DNA from: CATQGW01 sp965242565
Lineage (GTDB): Bacteria > Chloroflexota > Dehalococcoidia > Bin125
NCBI GenBank assembly: GCA_965242565.1
Contig: OZ251457.1
Coordinates: 310,001 to 374,000, forward strand
Direction of reading: 5' to 3'
DNA length: 64,000 nt
A program made the translations under genes and the position numbers. Below, piece by piece: positions 15,825-23,806 of the stretch. Each line of letters begins with the position of its first letter. The stretch's first letter is position 1. The notes under the pieces are model-generated. The model saw nothing but the letters and a program-made list of their open reading frames with translations, made no database searches and had not been told where the DNA came from.

Positions 15825-17399
15825 TCACGGCGGCCTGGCATGGTGCGACGTTGGGTGGCGGGAATTGGTCGTGCTCGGCCAGGTCTTTTGGCCGAGCGGG
15901 ACGGCGATGAGGGGATCGACCGAGGCAGGCAAACGGATGTTGGGCAGGGCGGACGCCGCACCGAAAACGTCGAGCGATGATGCAGGGTCGTAGTCGTCCA
16001 CGGTGGTGACGGTGACGGGCGTGCTGCGGTTGGGAAGCCGATAGTCGAAGGCGTGTATGTCGCGTTCGAGGTCGATTCGATCGATCCAATGCGTCGAGTA
16101 GCGCGCGTTCATCAGCTCGACGAAACCAACGACGCCGATGCGACGGTCCGGATCCGACTCATGCAATGCTTCGAGATCGTCGTAGTAGTCGCCGTCGTGG
16201 CTGACGAGCAGGATGTCGACGCTGCGGTCGCGGATGGCGGCGAGGTTCTTGCAGATGGCTTCGTCGACGACCGAGCGTTGGCGGTACGGTTCGTCGGGGC
16301 GGGATTCGCGTTGGAGGAGAACGGCTTCGAATCCGATGCTGCGGAGGTAGCCGGCGAAGCCTTTTTCCCTTTCGCCATCTTGGAGGAACGCCTTGATCAC
16401 GAACGGCCCGTCGTCCGCGCGTTGTTCGACGAACTCGCGCAGCTTGTTCCAGTCCGGGCGCGTTTGTCGATTGAGCGACTTCGGCCGAATGATCTCGATT
16501 AGGGCTCCGTCGATGTTCTCGTGGTCGATCAGAACCAGCAGGCCGCGCGATTTCGCCGGTGGGGCGCTATCAGTATCGCGCGCCTGGGGCGGTTGGGGTT
16601 TTGGCTCGGGTTCGGACGGAGCCTCGTCGGTGGGTGGATGTTCGTCCGCGTCGCCGTCGCCAGGGCGGAAGCCTTGATTCGCTTCCAGGTAACCAAGCGG
16701 GTACGGAGAGGGTGCAGGTTGGGCGGAGGCTTCATTTTGCGATTGGGAGTCCGATGCGGATTCGCGGGCTGCGTGAAGTGCGGCGCCGAGTGCAGTTTCG
16801 TTTTCGTCGGCGTCCTGGTCGATCGATCGGCTATTGCTCGCGCGGTGGGCGGCGACATCGGCCTCGGCGTAGATATGCGCAGGAGCTGCGTTGATGTCGT
16901 CGACGATATCGAGCAGGCGGAAATCGTCGTTCTCGAAATTGGTGCGGGGCTTGAAGTGGGCGATGGTTATGCTGCGCGGCGAGCCGTCGGGTCGCTTGCG
17001 TAGATTGTTCAGAGCCGCCGTGAGCTTGCCGTTGTAGCTGTAGCCGCCGACGTAGAGGATGTCATGATCGGTTGTGCGCAATGAATCGAGTTCTGCGATG
17101 ATGTTGTCCCTGGTCGGCCGGTGCGAGTCGTGGTCGCCGTCGCCGTTGAGGGTGAGATCGTAGCGCAGGCTCTCGAGCCTGTTGTAGAACGAGTCGGCCT
17201 GGGGTTGGCGGCGGTCGAAGTAGCGAGCGTCTACGAGATAGCGGTCGGAGCGCATGGACGCGGCGCGGCGCTTGAGCTGATCCAGGTCGACGCGTTCGTC
17301 GGTCGCCGGAGGGCGGCCCAATACATCGCGGAGCGCGTAGAAGAGATAGCCGCCGTCGACGATTAAGGCGAGGCGTTGAGTTGCGCTTGATTCTGTCAT
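15825..17399 (-). CDS. Double NYN-domain protein, paralogue without L12 domain
   Basis: A protein of 524 residues, 102 nt upstream of the NYN-L12 gene on the same strand. The first domain has LALIVDGGYLFYALRDVLGRPP and HDILYVGGYSYNGKLTAALNN, nearly the same words as its neighbour. The linker is long, polar and acidic (about residues 190-285). The second domain has LLVLIDHENIDGALIEIIRP, SVVDEAICKNLAAI and VDILLVSHDGDYYDDLEAL, so its acidic catalytic-type residues are intact. After the second domain only about 50 residues remain, ending in a basic tail; the Ala-rich hinge and L12-like domain are missing. The ATG at 17399 has GGAGA 5 nt upstream. Tandem duplication followed by loss, or late acquisition of the L12 domain by the other copy, are both possible. 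Confidence 0.85.
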   Translation of the reverse strand: MTESSATQRLALIVDGGYLFYALRDVLGRPPATDERVDLDQLKRRAASMRSDRYLVDARYFDRRQPQADSFYNRLESLRYDLTLNGDGDHDSHRPTRDNIIAELDSLRTTDHDILYVGGYSYNGKLTAALNNLRKRPDGSPRSITIAHFKPRTNFENDDFRLLDIVDDINAAPAHIYAEADVAAHRASNSRSIDQDADENETALGAALHAARESASDSQSQNEASAQPAPSPYPLGYLEANQGFRPGDGDADEHPPTDEAPSEPEPKPQPPQARDTDSAPPAKSRGLLVLIDHENIDGALIEIIRPKSLNRQTRPDWNKLREFVEQRADDGPFVIKAFLQDGEREKGFAGYLRSIGFEAVLLQRESRPDEPYRQRSVVDEAICKNLAAIRDRSVDILLVSHDGDYYDDLEALHESDPDRRIGVVGFVELMNARYSTHWIDRIDLERDIHAFDYRLPNRSTPVTVTTVDDYDPASSLDVFGAASALPNIRLPASVDPLIAVPLGQKTWPSTTNSRHPTSHHARPP

Positions 17400-17556
17400 C
17401 GCGTTCTCCGGTTGATATCGAAACGCTGGACATTCAGTTGGGTCGGCGGGTCTTCCCGCTCAGCGCGCTGCGGAGCTTTTTTCGCCGACGCTGGCAGCGT
17501 ACGGATGAGTCCGTGCGTTTGCAAGCGCGAGCTGATTGGCTGGACGGTTGTGGGCT

Positions 17557-20190
17557 TCATGTCGTGCGGGCCTGGACTGTCACGGGGCCGCCGGCGGCGC
17601 CGAGGAGGCGCTGGGGCGCGCCCTGGTTGTGGAGGATGGGGAGCCAGACGGCGCCGGGAGGGACATCTTCGCTGATTTCGGCCTGGGCGGTGAGTTCTGC
17701 GCCGCCGCCTGTGGTTGCGCTGATTCTGACCGACGCGCCTGCGGTGATGCCTCGTTCAGCGGCGTCGGCGGGGTGGAGTTGGACGGTGTCGGCGCGGTGC
17801 AGGAGGTCGGCGTCGGCCGCGCCACGGGCCGCCGAGAGCCGGTCGGTGTAGAGGTCGCGGCCGGTCAGCAGCGTGAGGCCGTCGCCGCTCGCGCCCACCG
17901 CCTCGACCGGCAGGAGGCGCTGGGTGGCCGCGCCGTTGGTCGGCTGGCGCGACTGCGTCGCCGCCGCCCCCGGACCGGTCAGGGCCGAGTAGCGCGCATC
18001 ATGCGCGGCGATGGCGGCGCGGGCTTCGGCGGCGTTCTGCGGCATTTGGGGAGCGGGGATCACGGTCGGCTCGGCGTCCTCGTCCTCGGCGGCGATGGTG
18101 ATGTCCATCGCGGGCAGGCCGGCCGCGAGCAGCGTCAGCCAGTCGGCCAGGCCGCGCCCGTTGCGCTGCGCCTCGGCGGCGGCGCGCAGGCGCAGAATCT
18201 GGCGGTCGGCGTTGGTGATGTGCCCGTCCTTGCCGAAGGCGGAGATGTCGGGCAGCACGTGGGTGGCGAGTTCGACGGTTTGAGTGCGGACCTCGTCGAT
18301 CACGACCAGCAGGTCCAGCGCTTCGAGCGCCGCGCGCGTGGCGTCCTGATCGGGGTGGAGCAGCATCGGGTTGTCGCGGGCGACGAGCAGCGCCTTCAGC
18401 TCGCCGGCGCGGGCGGCTTCGAGCATTTGGGCGACGCCGAGCCCGCCCTCGCCGGGCGCAATGCCGAGGTCGCGCAGACCCACGCTGTTGGCTTCGGGCG
18501 GCAGCACGTGAAGCGCCGCGGGCGCAGCCTCGGGCCCGGCCAGGATCACGGCGAGGTTGGCGGCGGCGCGCACCTGCGCAGCTGCCTGCGCGGCGTTGGC
18601 GCGGGAGGGCGCGACGACGATCGCGGCGGCTCCGCCGCGGCGGCGGGCGAGCGTGGCGACGGCGTCGTCGAGTTCGTTGCGAGTGGCGGCGGTCACGTCG
18701 GAGAGGCCGTCGAGCTCGGAGAGCGAGGCGCGGATGTCCATGTCGCGCAGCAGCCCGGCGGCGAGCGCCTGCGCCACGCCGGCGAGATCGCCGTCGGACG
18801 GGTGGACGGCGTGCCGCTCATCGACGGCGTAGTCGGCGAGCGGGTTGCGGCGCGCGGAGATGCTGACGAGCGCCGCGCCGTTGTTGGCCACGGCATCCTT
18901 AATCCGCACGCCGAGCACGTTGTTGGAGGCGGAGATGTCGTCGCCGATAGCCACGATCAGATCCGCCGACTCAACCGACGTGAGGCGCGAGGGCAGGTGC
19001 TCGGAGCCGAAAGCGTCGCGCAGTGCGTCGCCGATCGCGGCGGTGACGGGGCCGAGCGAGGAGTCGAGGTTGCGCACGCCGAGCCGCCGGGCGAGCGCGC
19101 GGAGGGCGAACAGCTCTTCCGTAGGGGATTGTCCGGAGCCGAGGATGCCGACGGCGGCCGGGCCGTGCTCGGCGAGGACGGCCCCGAGCTTGCTTGCGGC
19201 ATCGGCGGCGACCGCTGCGCCGTCCTGCTCGAAGGCGTCTTCGCCGCGCCCGATCGAGGCGGCGCGCAGGCGGTCCTTGTCGCGCGTCTGGTCGTAGCCG
19301 AAGCGTCCGCGCACGCAAATCTGGCTGCGCGAGACATCGTTGCCGTTGCCCGGCCGCACCTGCACGCCGCGCCCGTCGCGGACGCCCATCTGGATCGTGC
19401 AGCCCATCGAGCACTCCGTGCAGGTGGTCGTGACCCACTTGTCGGGCCGCGCCACCCACTTGTTGGGCGCTTCCATCAGCGTGGCGGTGGGGCAGACATC
19501 GACGCACGCGCCGCAGAAGTCGCAGTTGGACTCGTCGATCTGCCCGCCCGCGCCGAAGGCGATCCGGGTGGTGAAGCCGCGCCCGGCCAGCGTGATCGCG
19601 GTCGTGTGGCGCAGGTCGTCGCAGGCCCGCACGCAGCGGGTGCAGATGATGCACATCTGCGGGTCGAACTCGAAGAAGGGGTTGGCGCGGTCCGGTTCGG
19701 GCTGCTGGTGGCGGTAGTAGGTGCGCGCCTCGTCGATGTAGGGCTCGACGTTGGCGCGCCCCACATCGGCGGCGTCGCAGGTGGTCTGGAGCTCGCAGCG
19801 GTAGTTCTTCGAGCAGGTCACGCAGCGGTGCGTGACCTCGTTGTCGCGCAGGCAGATTTCGCCGGTGCGGCAGTGCTCGACACGGTGGCAGGTGAGGCAG
19901 CGGTCGGAGTGGTTGGCCAGGATCACGGCCAGCACTTCCTGGCGCATCTCGGTCACGGCCGGGGTGTCGGTGCGGACCACCATGCCGTCACTCACCTGGG
20001 TGGTGCAGGAGAGCGGAAGGCCGCGCATGCCCTCGATCTCGACCGCGCAGGTGCGGCAGCCGGCGTAGGCGGGCAGCCCGTCCAGGTAGCAGAGGTTGGA
20101 GATGGGGAAACCGGCGTTCTTGATGACTTCGACGAGCGGCGCGCGCTCAGGCGCGTCGACGGCGACGCCGTTGATGGTGATCCGTGCCAT
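17557..20190 (-). CDS. nuoG: NADH-quinone oxidoreductase subunit G-like molybdopterin-fold iron-sulfur protein
   Basis: A protein of 877 residues. The N-terminal [2Fe-2S] domain has Cys34, Cys45, Cys48 and Cys62. The NuoG-type His/Cys cluster motif follows (His94, Cys98, Cys101, Cys107). Next is a second Cys set, RCVTCSKNYRCELQ (Cys123, 126, 132), resembling the usual NuoG/hydrogenase motif, so this region looks duplicated. Then come two ferredoxin motifs, CIICTRCVRAC and CDFCGACVDVCP, a molybdopterin-type [4Fe-4S] motif CTECSMGC, and molybdopterin oxidoreductase plus dinucleotide-binding domains to the C-terminus. In complex I this subunit passes electrons from NADH toward quinone; a formate-dehydrogenase-like role cannot be excluded. 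It is isolated from NuoB and NuoI, which lie at 30-31 kb. Confidence 0.85.
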   Translation of the reverse strand: MARITINGVAVDAPERAPLVEVIKNAGFPISNLCYLDGLPAYAGCRTCAVEIEGMRGLPLSCTTQVSDGMVVRTDTPAVTEMRQEVLAVILANHSDRCLTCHRVEHCRTGEICLRDNEVTHRCVTCSKNYRCELQTTCDAADVGRANVEPYIDEARTYYRHQQPEPDRANPFFEFDPQMCIICTRCVRACDDLRHTTAITLAGRGFTTRIAFGAGGQIDESNCDFCGACVDVCPTATLMEAPNKWVARPDKWVTTTCTECSMGCTIQMGVRDGRGVQVRPGNGNDVSRSQICVRGRFGYDQTRDKDRLRAASIGRGEDAFEQDGAAVAADAASKLGAVLAEHGPAAVGILGSGQSPTEELFALRALARRLGVRNLDSSLGPVTAAIGDALRDAFGSEHLPSRLTSVESADLIVAIGDDISASNNVLGVRIKDAVANNGAALVSISARRNPLADYAVDERHAVHPSDGDLAGVAQALAAGLLRDMDIRASLSELDGLSDVTAATRNELDDAVATLARRRGGAAAIVVAPSRANAAQAAAQVRAAANLAVILAGPEAAPAALHVLPPEANSVGLRDLGIAPGEGGLGVAQMLEAARAGELKALLVARDNPMLLHPDQDATRAALEALDLLVVIDEVRTQTVELATHVLPDISAFGKDGHITNADRQILRLRAAAEAQRNGRGLADWLTLLAAGLPAMDITIAAEDEDAEPTVIPAPQMPQNAAEARAAIAAHDARYSALTGPGAAATQSRQPTNGAATQRLLPVEAVGASGDGLTLLTGRDLYTDRLSAARGAADADLLHRADTVQLHPADAAERGITAGASVRISATTGGGAELTAQAEISEDVPPGAVWLPILHNQGAPQRLLGAAGGPVTVQARTT

Positions 20191-20338
20191 CGTGGTCCTT
20201 CCGTTGCGGAGGGCGGCTTTGGCTTTGGGCGCAGTCTAGCAGCGCATCGGTTGAGGCATGGAAGGCATGGGTTGACTTGTGCCCGAAGACCACTTACCTT
20301 TGCCCGACCGAGAGGTGAGGGAGAGGAAGGTCGCGGCG

Positions 20339-21901
20339 ATGAGACACGCAGCATTCGTGTTCGCACGAACGTTCTGTGGGGGGGGGGGGGGGGCAACTCT
20401 CCTAGCTAGCGCCGTGGCGCTGACCATAGCGGTGGCTTGGGCGACGACAGCCGCGAGCGCGCAAGGGTCATGTCCGACGCTCGCCGATTTGCGACCGGAA
20501 CTGAATGCCCCGGTGACTGTCTCGGGTTCGTGGTCTTCTTCGGATTGCGAAGCGCCGTGGCGAGAGGATCGCTACTCGGATCGATACCGCCTGCACATCT
20601 CGGAGCTCGCGTGGGTGATGATCGATCTCACTTCGCGTGTCGACACATGGCTCCGCCTCGTCGATGCGGACGACCGTCGACCAGTGGACAACGACGACAT
20701 CAGCTACTCCAGTCGTAACCTTAACTCTCGGATCGTGCGGCCGCTTGAACCGGGGACATACTACGTCGAAGCGTCGACCTACGGCCCTCGAGCAACAGGC
20801 TCCTATGCCTTGCGCATCAGCGTCGACGACTGCAAGGCGATCGAGATCGCAGTCCCGTACAGCAGTCGTGAGAGCCTGTCGCCTGACGGCTGCCACGACC
20901 TGTACGACCTCGCCGACTACGCGGACATCTACAGCTTCCAGCTGGATGTCGAGGCCGAGCTGACCATTGACTTGGGGTCCAGAGCATTCAACGCATTCGT
21001 GCGCCTGCTGGACGATCGCGGAACCGAGATCGAACACGACAATGACGACGGCAACGGACAGGACTCGTGGATCGAACTGGTGCTTCCGGCAGGGGCGTAC
21101 CATATCGTCGCAACGGACTACAGCAGGGGCCGAGGGGAAGGCTCCTACGAGCTTCGCGTGGCAGTGGAGTGGGCAGAGAGCGTCTACAGAGACGAAGTTC
21201 ATGAACCATGTGAGCCGGATCGACATCTCCGCACCAGCCCATACTGGAAGGACGATCCGCTGGACGTCCAATCCGTGAAGCAGCTGATGACAAGGGTGCT
21301 GTTTCAGATCGCAGCTGATGATGACGTTACCCTCTGCACCAACTCCGACTACAACGACTTCGGCGCACCAAGGCCGTGGCATGGAGCGGGAGGGTATACC
21401 GGCGGCCACGCAGGGTGGGACGTTCAGACGACGAACGTCTACCAAGACCGCACGGCGAACGTGCCGTTCTACTCTCTGACCGACGGCGAGGTCGTCTATG
21501 TCGATTCCATGTCGCTTGGCGCTATCGGGGTGTATGACGCCGACGAGGGCTTCACTGTCTACTACCTTCACGCACGCCACGTGTACGTGCGTGAAGGCCA
21601 GCGAGTGTCGGTCGATCAGCGTCTCGGAATCCAGGGAGACGCAGGTGTTCCGGGGAAGGAGCACATCCATATTGAGGTGCATCGCGGTAGCCGTACCGTC
21701 CCTGACGAGCAGGGAAATTTACGCCACCACTTTGGAGGAGCATTCAACGCTCCTGGCCGTGGCGGTGCTAACACCCTGCTGCTGTGGCACGAACAGCTGA
21801 ATTACCTGTGCGAGGCGTCGGCGGGCAGCCAGCTTCGGCTGGACAATGGACGGTGTCCGTCACTAGACGCGACTGACGCGCCCAGCCCGGATCTCAGATG
21901 A
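20339..21901 (+). CDS. Secreted M23-family metallopeptidase with PPC-like domains and a G16 tract in the signal peptide
   Basis: A protein of 520 residues from the ATG at 20339, with AGGAAGG 8 nt upstream. The signal peptide has n-region MRHAAFVFARTFC, then a Gly run encoded by 16 consecutive G, then a hydrophobic core ending ATTAASA. Two PPC-like beta domains follow (about 45-165 and 170-285), each with a YRLHI/YSFQL-type strand and GSYALRI/GSYELRV end. The M23 (LytM) domain is at about 340-490: HAGWDVQT, YLHARHV and HIHIEVH, the zinc-binding and catalytic His/Asp pattern. The predicted role is peptidoglycan or peptide cleavage outside the membrane. The G tract makes the reading frame unstable; with 16 G it is in frame here. 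Confidence 0.85.
   Translation: MRHAAFVFARTFCGGGGGATLLASAVALTIAVAWATTAASAQGSCPTLADLRPELNAPVTVSGSWSSSDCEAPWREDRYSDRYRLHISELAWVMIDLTSRVDTWLRLVDADDRRPVDNDDISYSSRNLNSRIVRPLEPGTYYVEASTYGPRATGSYALRISVDDCKAIEIAVPYSSRESLSPDGCHDLYDLADYADIYSFQLDVEAELTIDLGSRAFNAFVRLLDDRGTEIEHDNDDGNGQDSWIELVLPAGAYHIVATDYSRGRGEGSYELRVAVEWAESVYRDEVHEPCEPDRHLRTSPYWKDDPLDVQSVKQLMTRVLFQIAADDDVTLCTNSDYNDFGAPRPWHGAGGYTGGHAGWDVQTTNVYQDRTANVPFYSLTDGEVVYVDSMSLGAIGVYDADEGFTVYYLHARHVYVREGQRVSVDQRLGIQGDAGVPGKEHIHIEVHRGSRTVPDEQGNLRHHFGGAFNAPGRGGANTLLLWHEQLNYLCEASAGSQLRLDNGRCPSLDATDAPSPDLR
20378..20393 (+). repeat. Homopolymeric G16 tract in a signal-peptide coding region
   Basis: Sixteen consecutive G lie 39 nt after the start codon of the M23 peptidase gene. 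Slippage by one or two bases would destroy the frame, so this is a candidate contingency (phase-variation) site. Sequencing error in the run length is possible. Confidence 0.9.
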
Positions 21902-22045
21902 CGGCATGAATGGCGGTGCGTGCAACGACGTCATCACCACGTGTGGCGCAGAAGCGGCCACCAGTGGGTCGGGGCAAGATCGACTCTAGGGGTGTCGCGA
22001 TCCGGAGGTAGGATAGGCTGCGGAGGCGAGGTGAGTTAGGGGACT

Positions 22046-22984
22046 GTGGTGTGGTTCTGGGTGCTTGGGCTGTTGGTGGGGTTGGCGGTTTCGCTGGCGT
22101 TGGGGCGGGCGTCTGCGCCGTCGGCAGAGCAGGCGGAGGCCGCGCCGGCTGATGCGCCGATCGCTGCGCCGGCGGTGGAGCAGAGCACGGCGCCCGATGT
22201 GGCGGCGGTCAGCGTGGGAGGATCGCACTCTTGCGCGCTGGATGCGGAGGGCGGGGTGGTGTGCTGGGGGGCGAACGGGGATGGGCAGCTGGATGCGCCG
22301 GAAGGGGCGTTCGCGTTGGTGAGCGCGGGGGATACCCATACGTGCGCGATTGACGTTGACGGGGCGCTCCGATGCTGGGGATCGGCGGAGTTCGGCAAGG
22401 CGTCGGTCCCGGCGGGGCGATTTGCGCGGGTGAGCGCCGGCGAGGATCACACCTGCGCGGTGCGCGAGGACGGGGCGATCGTCTGCTTCGGCTGGGATCG
22501 CTACGGGCAGTCGAGCGCGCCGGCGGGTGAGTGGCAGGATGTGGGCGTGGGCGAGGATCACTCGTGCGGACTGCGGGTGGATGGGACGATCGTGTGCTGG
22601 GGCGACAACTCGTGGGATCAGCTGGAGTCGCCGGCGGGAACGTTCGCGGCGCTGACGGTGGGCGATGATCACAGCTGCGCGCTGACATCGGCGGGGCGCA
22701 TGGTCTGCTGGGGGTTCGATCAGCGCGGGCAGCTGTGGCCGCCGGAGGGTTTGGAGGCGGCGCGGATTTCGGCGGGATACGACAGCGCGTGCGCACTGAC
22801 GGTCGCGGGGCGGGTGCGTTGTTGGGGCGCGCTGGAGGAGCCGTCGGCGGAGCTTCAGGCGTTGGGGTTTGTGATGGTGGATGTTGGGCACGGGCACGCG
22901 TGCGGGGTGACAACGGAGCGGCGGGTGCATTGCTGGCCGGCGAGTCCGACGGATGTGCCATCTGGAGTCGGCGGTGGCGGTTGA
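22046..22984 (+). CDS. Membrane-anchored RCC1-repeat beta-propeller protein
   Basis: A protein of 312 residues from GTG 22046. The N-terminal hydrophobic segment VWFWVLGLLVGLAVSLAL is an uncleaved anchor or signal, followed by an Ala/Pro/Glu linker. Seven repeats of roughly 37 residues carry the RCC1/BNR-like pattern SxGxxHSCAL-DGxVxCWG, for example GGSHSCALDAEGGVVCWG, AGEDHTCAVREDGAIVCFG and VGDDHSCALTSAGRMVCWG. This is one blade each of a seven-bladed propeller, with a pair of Cys per blade likely forming disulfides outside the membrane. The ligand is unknown. A lipoprotein gene follows 47 nt later on the same strand. Confidence 0.87.
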   Translation: MVWFWVLGLLVGLAVSLALGRASAPSAEQAEAAPADAPIAAPAVEQSTAPDVAAVSVGGSHSCALDAEGGVVCWGANGDGQLDAPEGAFALVSAGDTHTCAIDVDGALRCWGSAEFGKASVPAGRFARVSAGEDHTCAVREDGAIVCFGWDRYGQSSAPAGEWQDVGVGEDHSCGLRVDGTIVCWGDNSWDQLESPAGTFAALTVGDDHSCALTSAGRMVCWGFDQRGQLWPPEGLEAARISAGYDSACALTVAGRVRCWGALEEPSAELQALGFVMVDVGHGHACGVTTERRVHCWPASPTDVPSGVGGGG

Positions 22985-23031
22985 CATCATGATCTGAGAG
23001 GGCGATCCTGCGACGGGATGGAGGTGCTGTT

Positions 23032-23784
23032 GTGCGACGGTTGGGTTGGCTGCTGGTTGCGGTGCTGGCTGTCGCGGGCGTGGTTGCAGCGTGCGGCGGC
23101 GGCGCGCCGGAGCGGGAGGTGGGGTCTCAGCGGCCGGCGGAGCAGGAGGCGGGGTCGCAGCGCGATGCGTCGGGTGCTCTGGCGGGCGCGTCTTCGTCGG
23201 ACGGCGACCGAAGGACTGCGTCGGCCAGCGCAGCGCCAAGCAGCAGCGAGGGGATCCGGGGTCGTGTGGTGGCGGTGGACCCGGTTGCAGACGAGCGGGC
23301 GGCGCGGGAGCGTGCGTCGAGCGACGCTGCGGGTTCGGGAGGGGTGATGGTAGGGGGGGCGGAGGTACCGGATGGCGCAATCCGCATCGATGTGTCCCCT
23401 ATGGTGGGCGGGTTGACGTTTAGCGGACCCAACAACATTCCGCCGGTCCCGCTGCCGTTGCAGTTGCCCGCCGGCGCGTACAACTGCGCGGTCGAGGTGG
23501 ACCGTCCGGCGCCCGACGATGCGGAGGGGCGGCTCGTCGTGACGTTCACCGATTTCGACGAGTCGGGCTCGGAGACGCAGGTGGAGGCGTCCGACCCCGA
23601 GTGGAGCGGCGAGGCGAGGCTGGAGGTGGTGGAGTCCGCGGATGAAGACGACGGCGAAGAGACGCCGACGCGCGCGTTTCAGGGGATCAGGGGATCGCTG
23701 ACCGGGCGCGCGTTGACGGCGACGATCGTGTCGGCTCTGCAGGACGGAATGTGGACGATCAACTGCCGTCTCGTTGAGGAATAG
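23032..23784 (+). CDS. Predicted lipoprotein of unknown function
   Basis: A protein of 250 residues from GTG 23032 with GGAGG 7 nt upstream. The lipoprotein signal peptide is MRRLGWLLVAVLAVAGVVAAC, with the Cys in VAAC followed by GGG. Residues 25-110 are low-complexity and polar (Ser/Glu/Arg/Ala), a flexible tether. A compact C-terminal beta-rich region follows (about 115-250) with DGAIRIDVSPMVGGLTFSGP, YNCAVEVDRP and GMWTINCRLVEE. No family recognised. It is co-oriented with the RCC1-repeat gene, so both may be surface components of one unit. Confidence 0.8.
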   Translation: MRRLGWLLVAVLAVAGVVAACGGGAPEREVGSQRPAEQEAGSQRDASGALAGASSSDGDRRTASASAAPSSSEGIRGRVVAVDPVADERAARERASSDAAGSGGVMVGGAEVPDGAIRIDVSPMVGGLTFSGPNNIPPVPLPLQLPAGAYNCAVEVDRPAPDDAEGRLVVTFTDFDESGSETQVEASDPEWSGEARLEVVESADEDDGEETPTRAFQGIRGSLTGRALTATIVSALQDGMWTINCRLVEE

Positions 23785-23794
23785 GGACGGCCGT

Positions 23795-23800
23795 TAGGCT
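23795..23800 (+). promoter_or_regulatory. -10 box for a leaderless Uma2 mRNA
   Basis: TAGGCT lies 6 nt before the ATG at 23807. No ribosome-binding site is visible. This supports ATG 23807 over the GTG at 23801. Confidence 0.45.
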
Positions 23801-23806
23801 GTGCCT

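Noticed and set aside
17536..20409. A 957-residue plus-strand ORF
   Set aside because: It is a shadow of the NuoG-like gene; it has no recognisable domains and overlaps the Fe-S motifs antisense.
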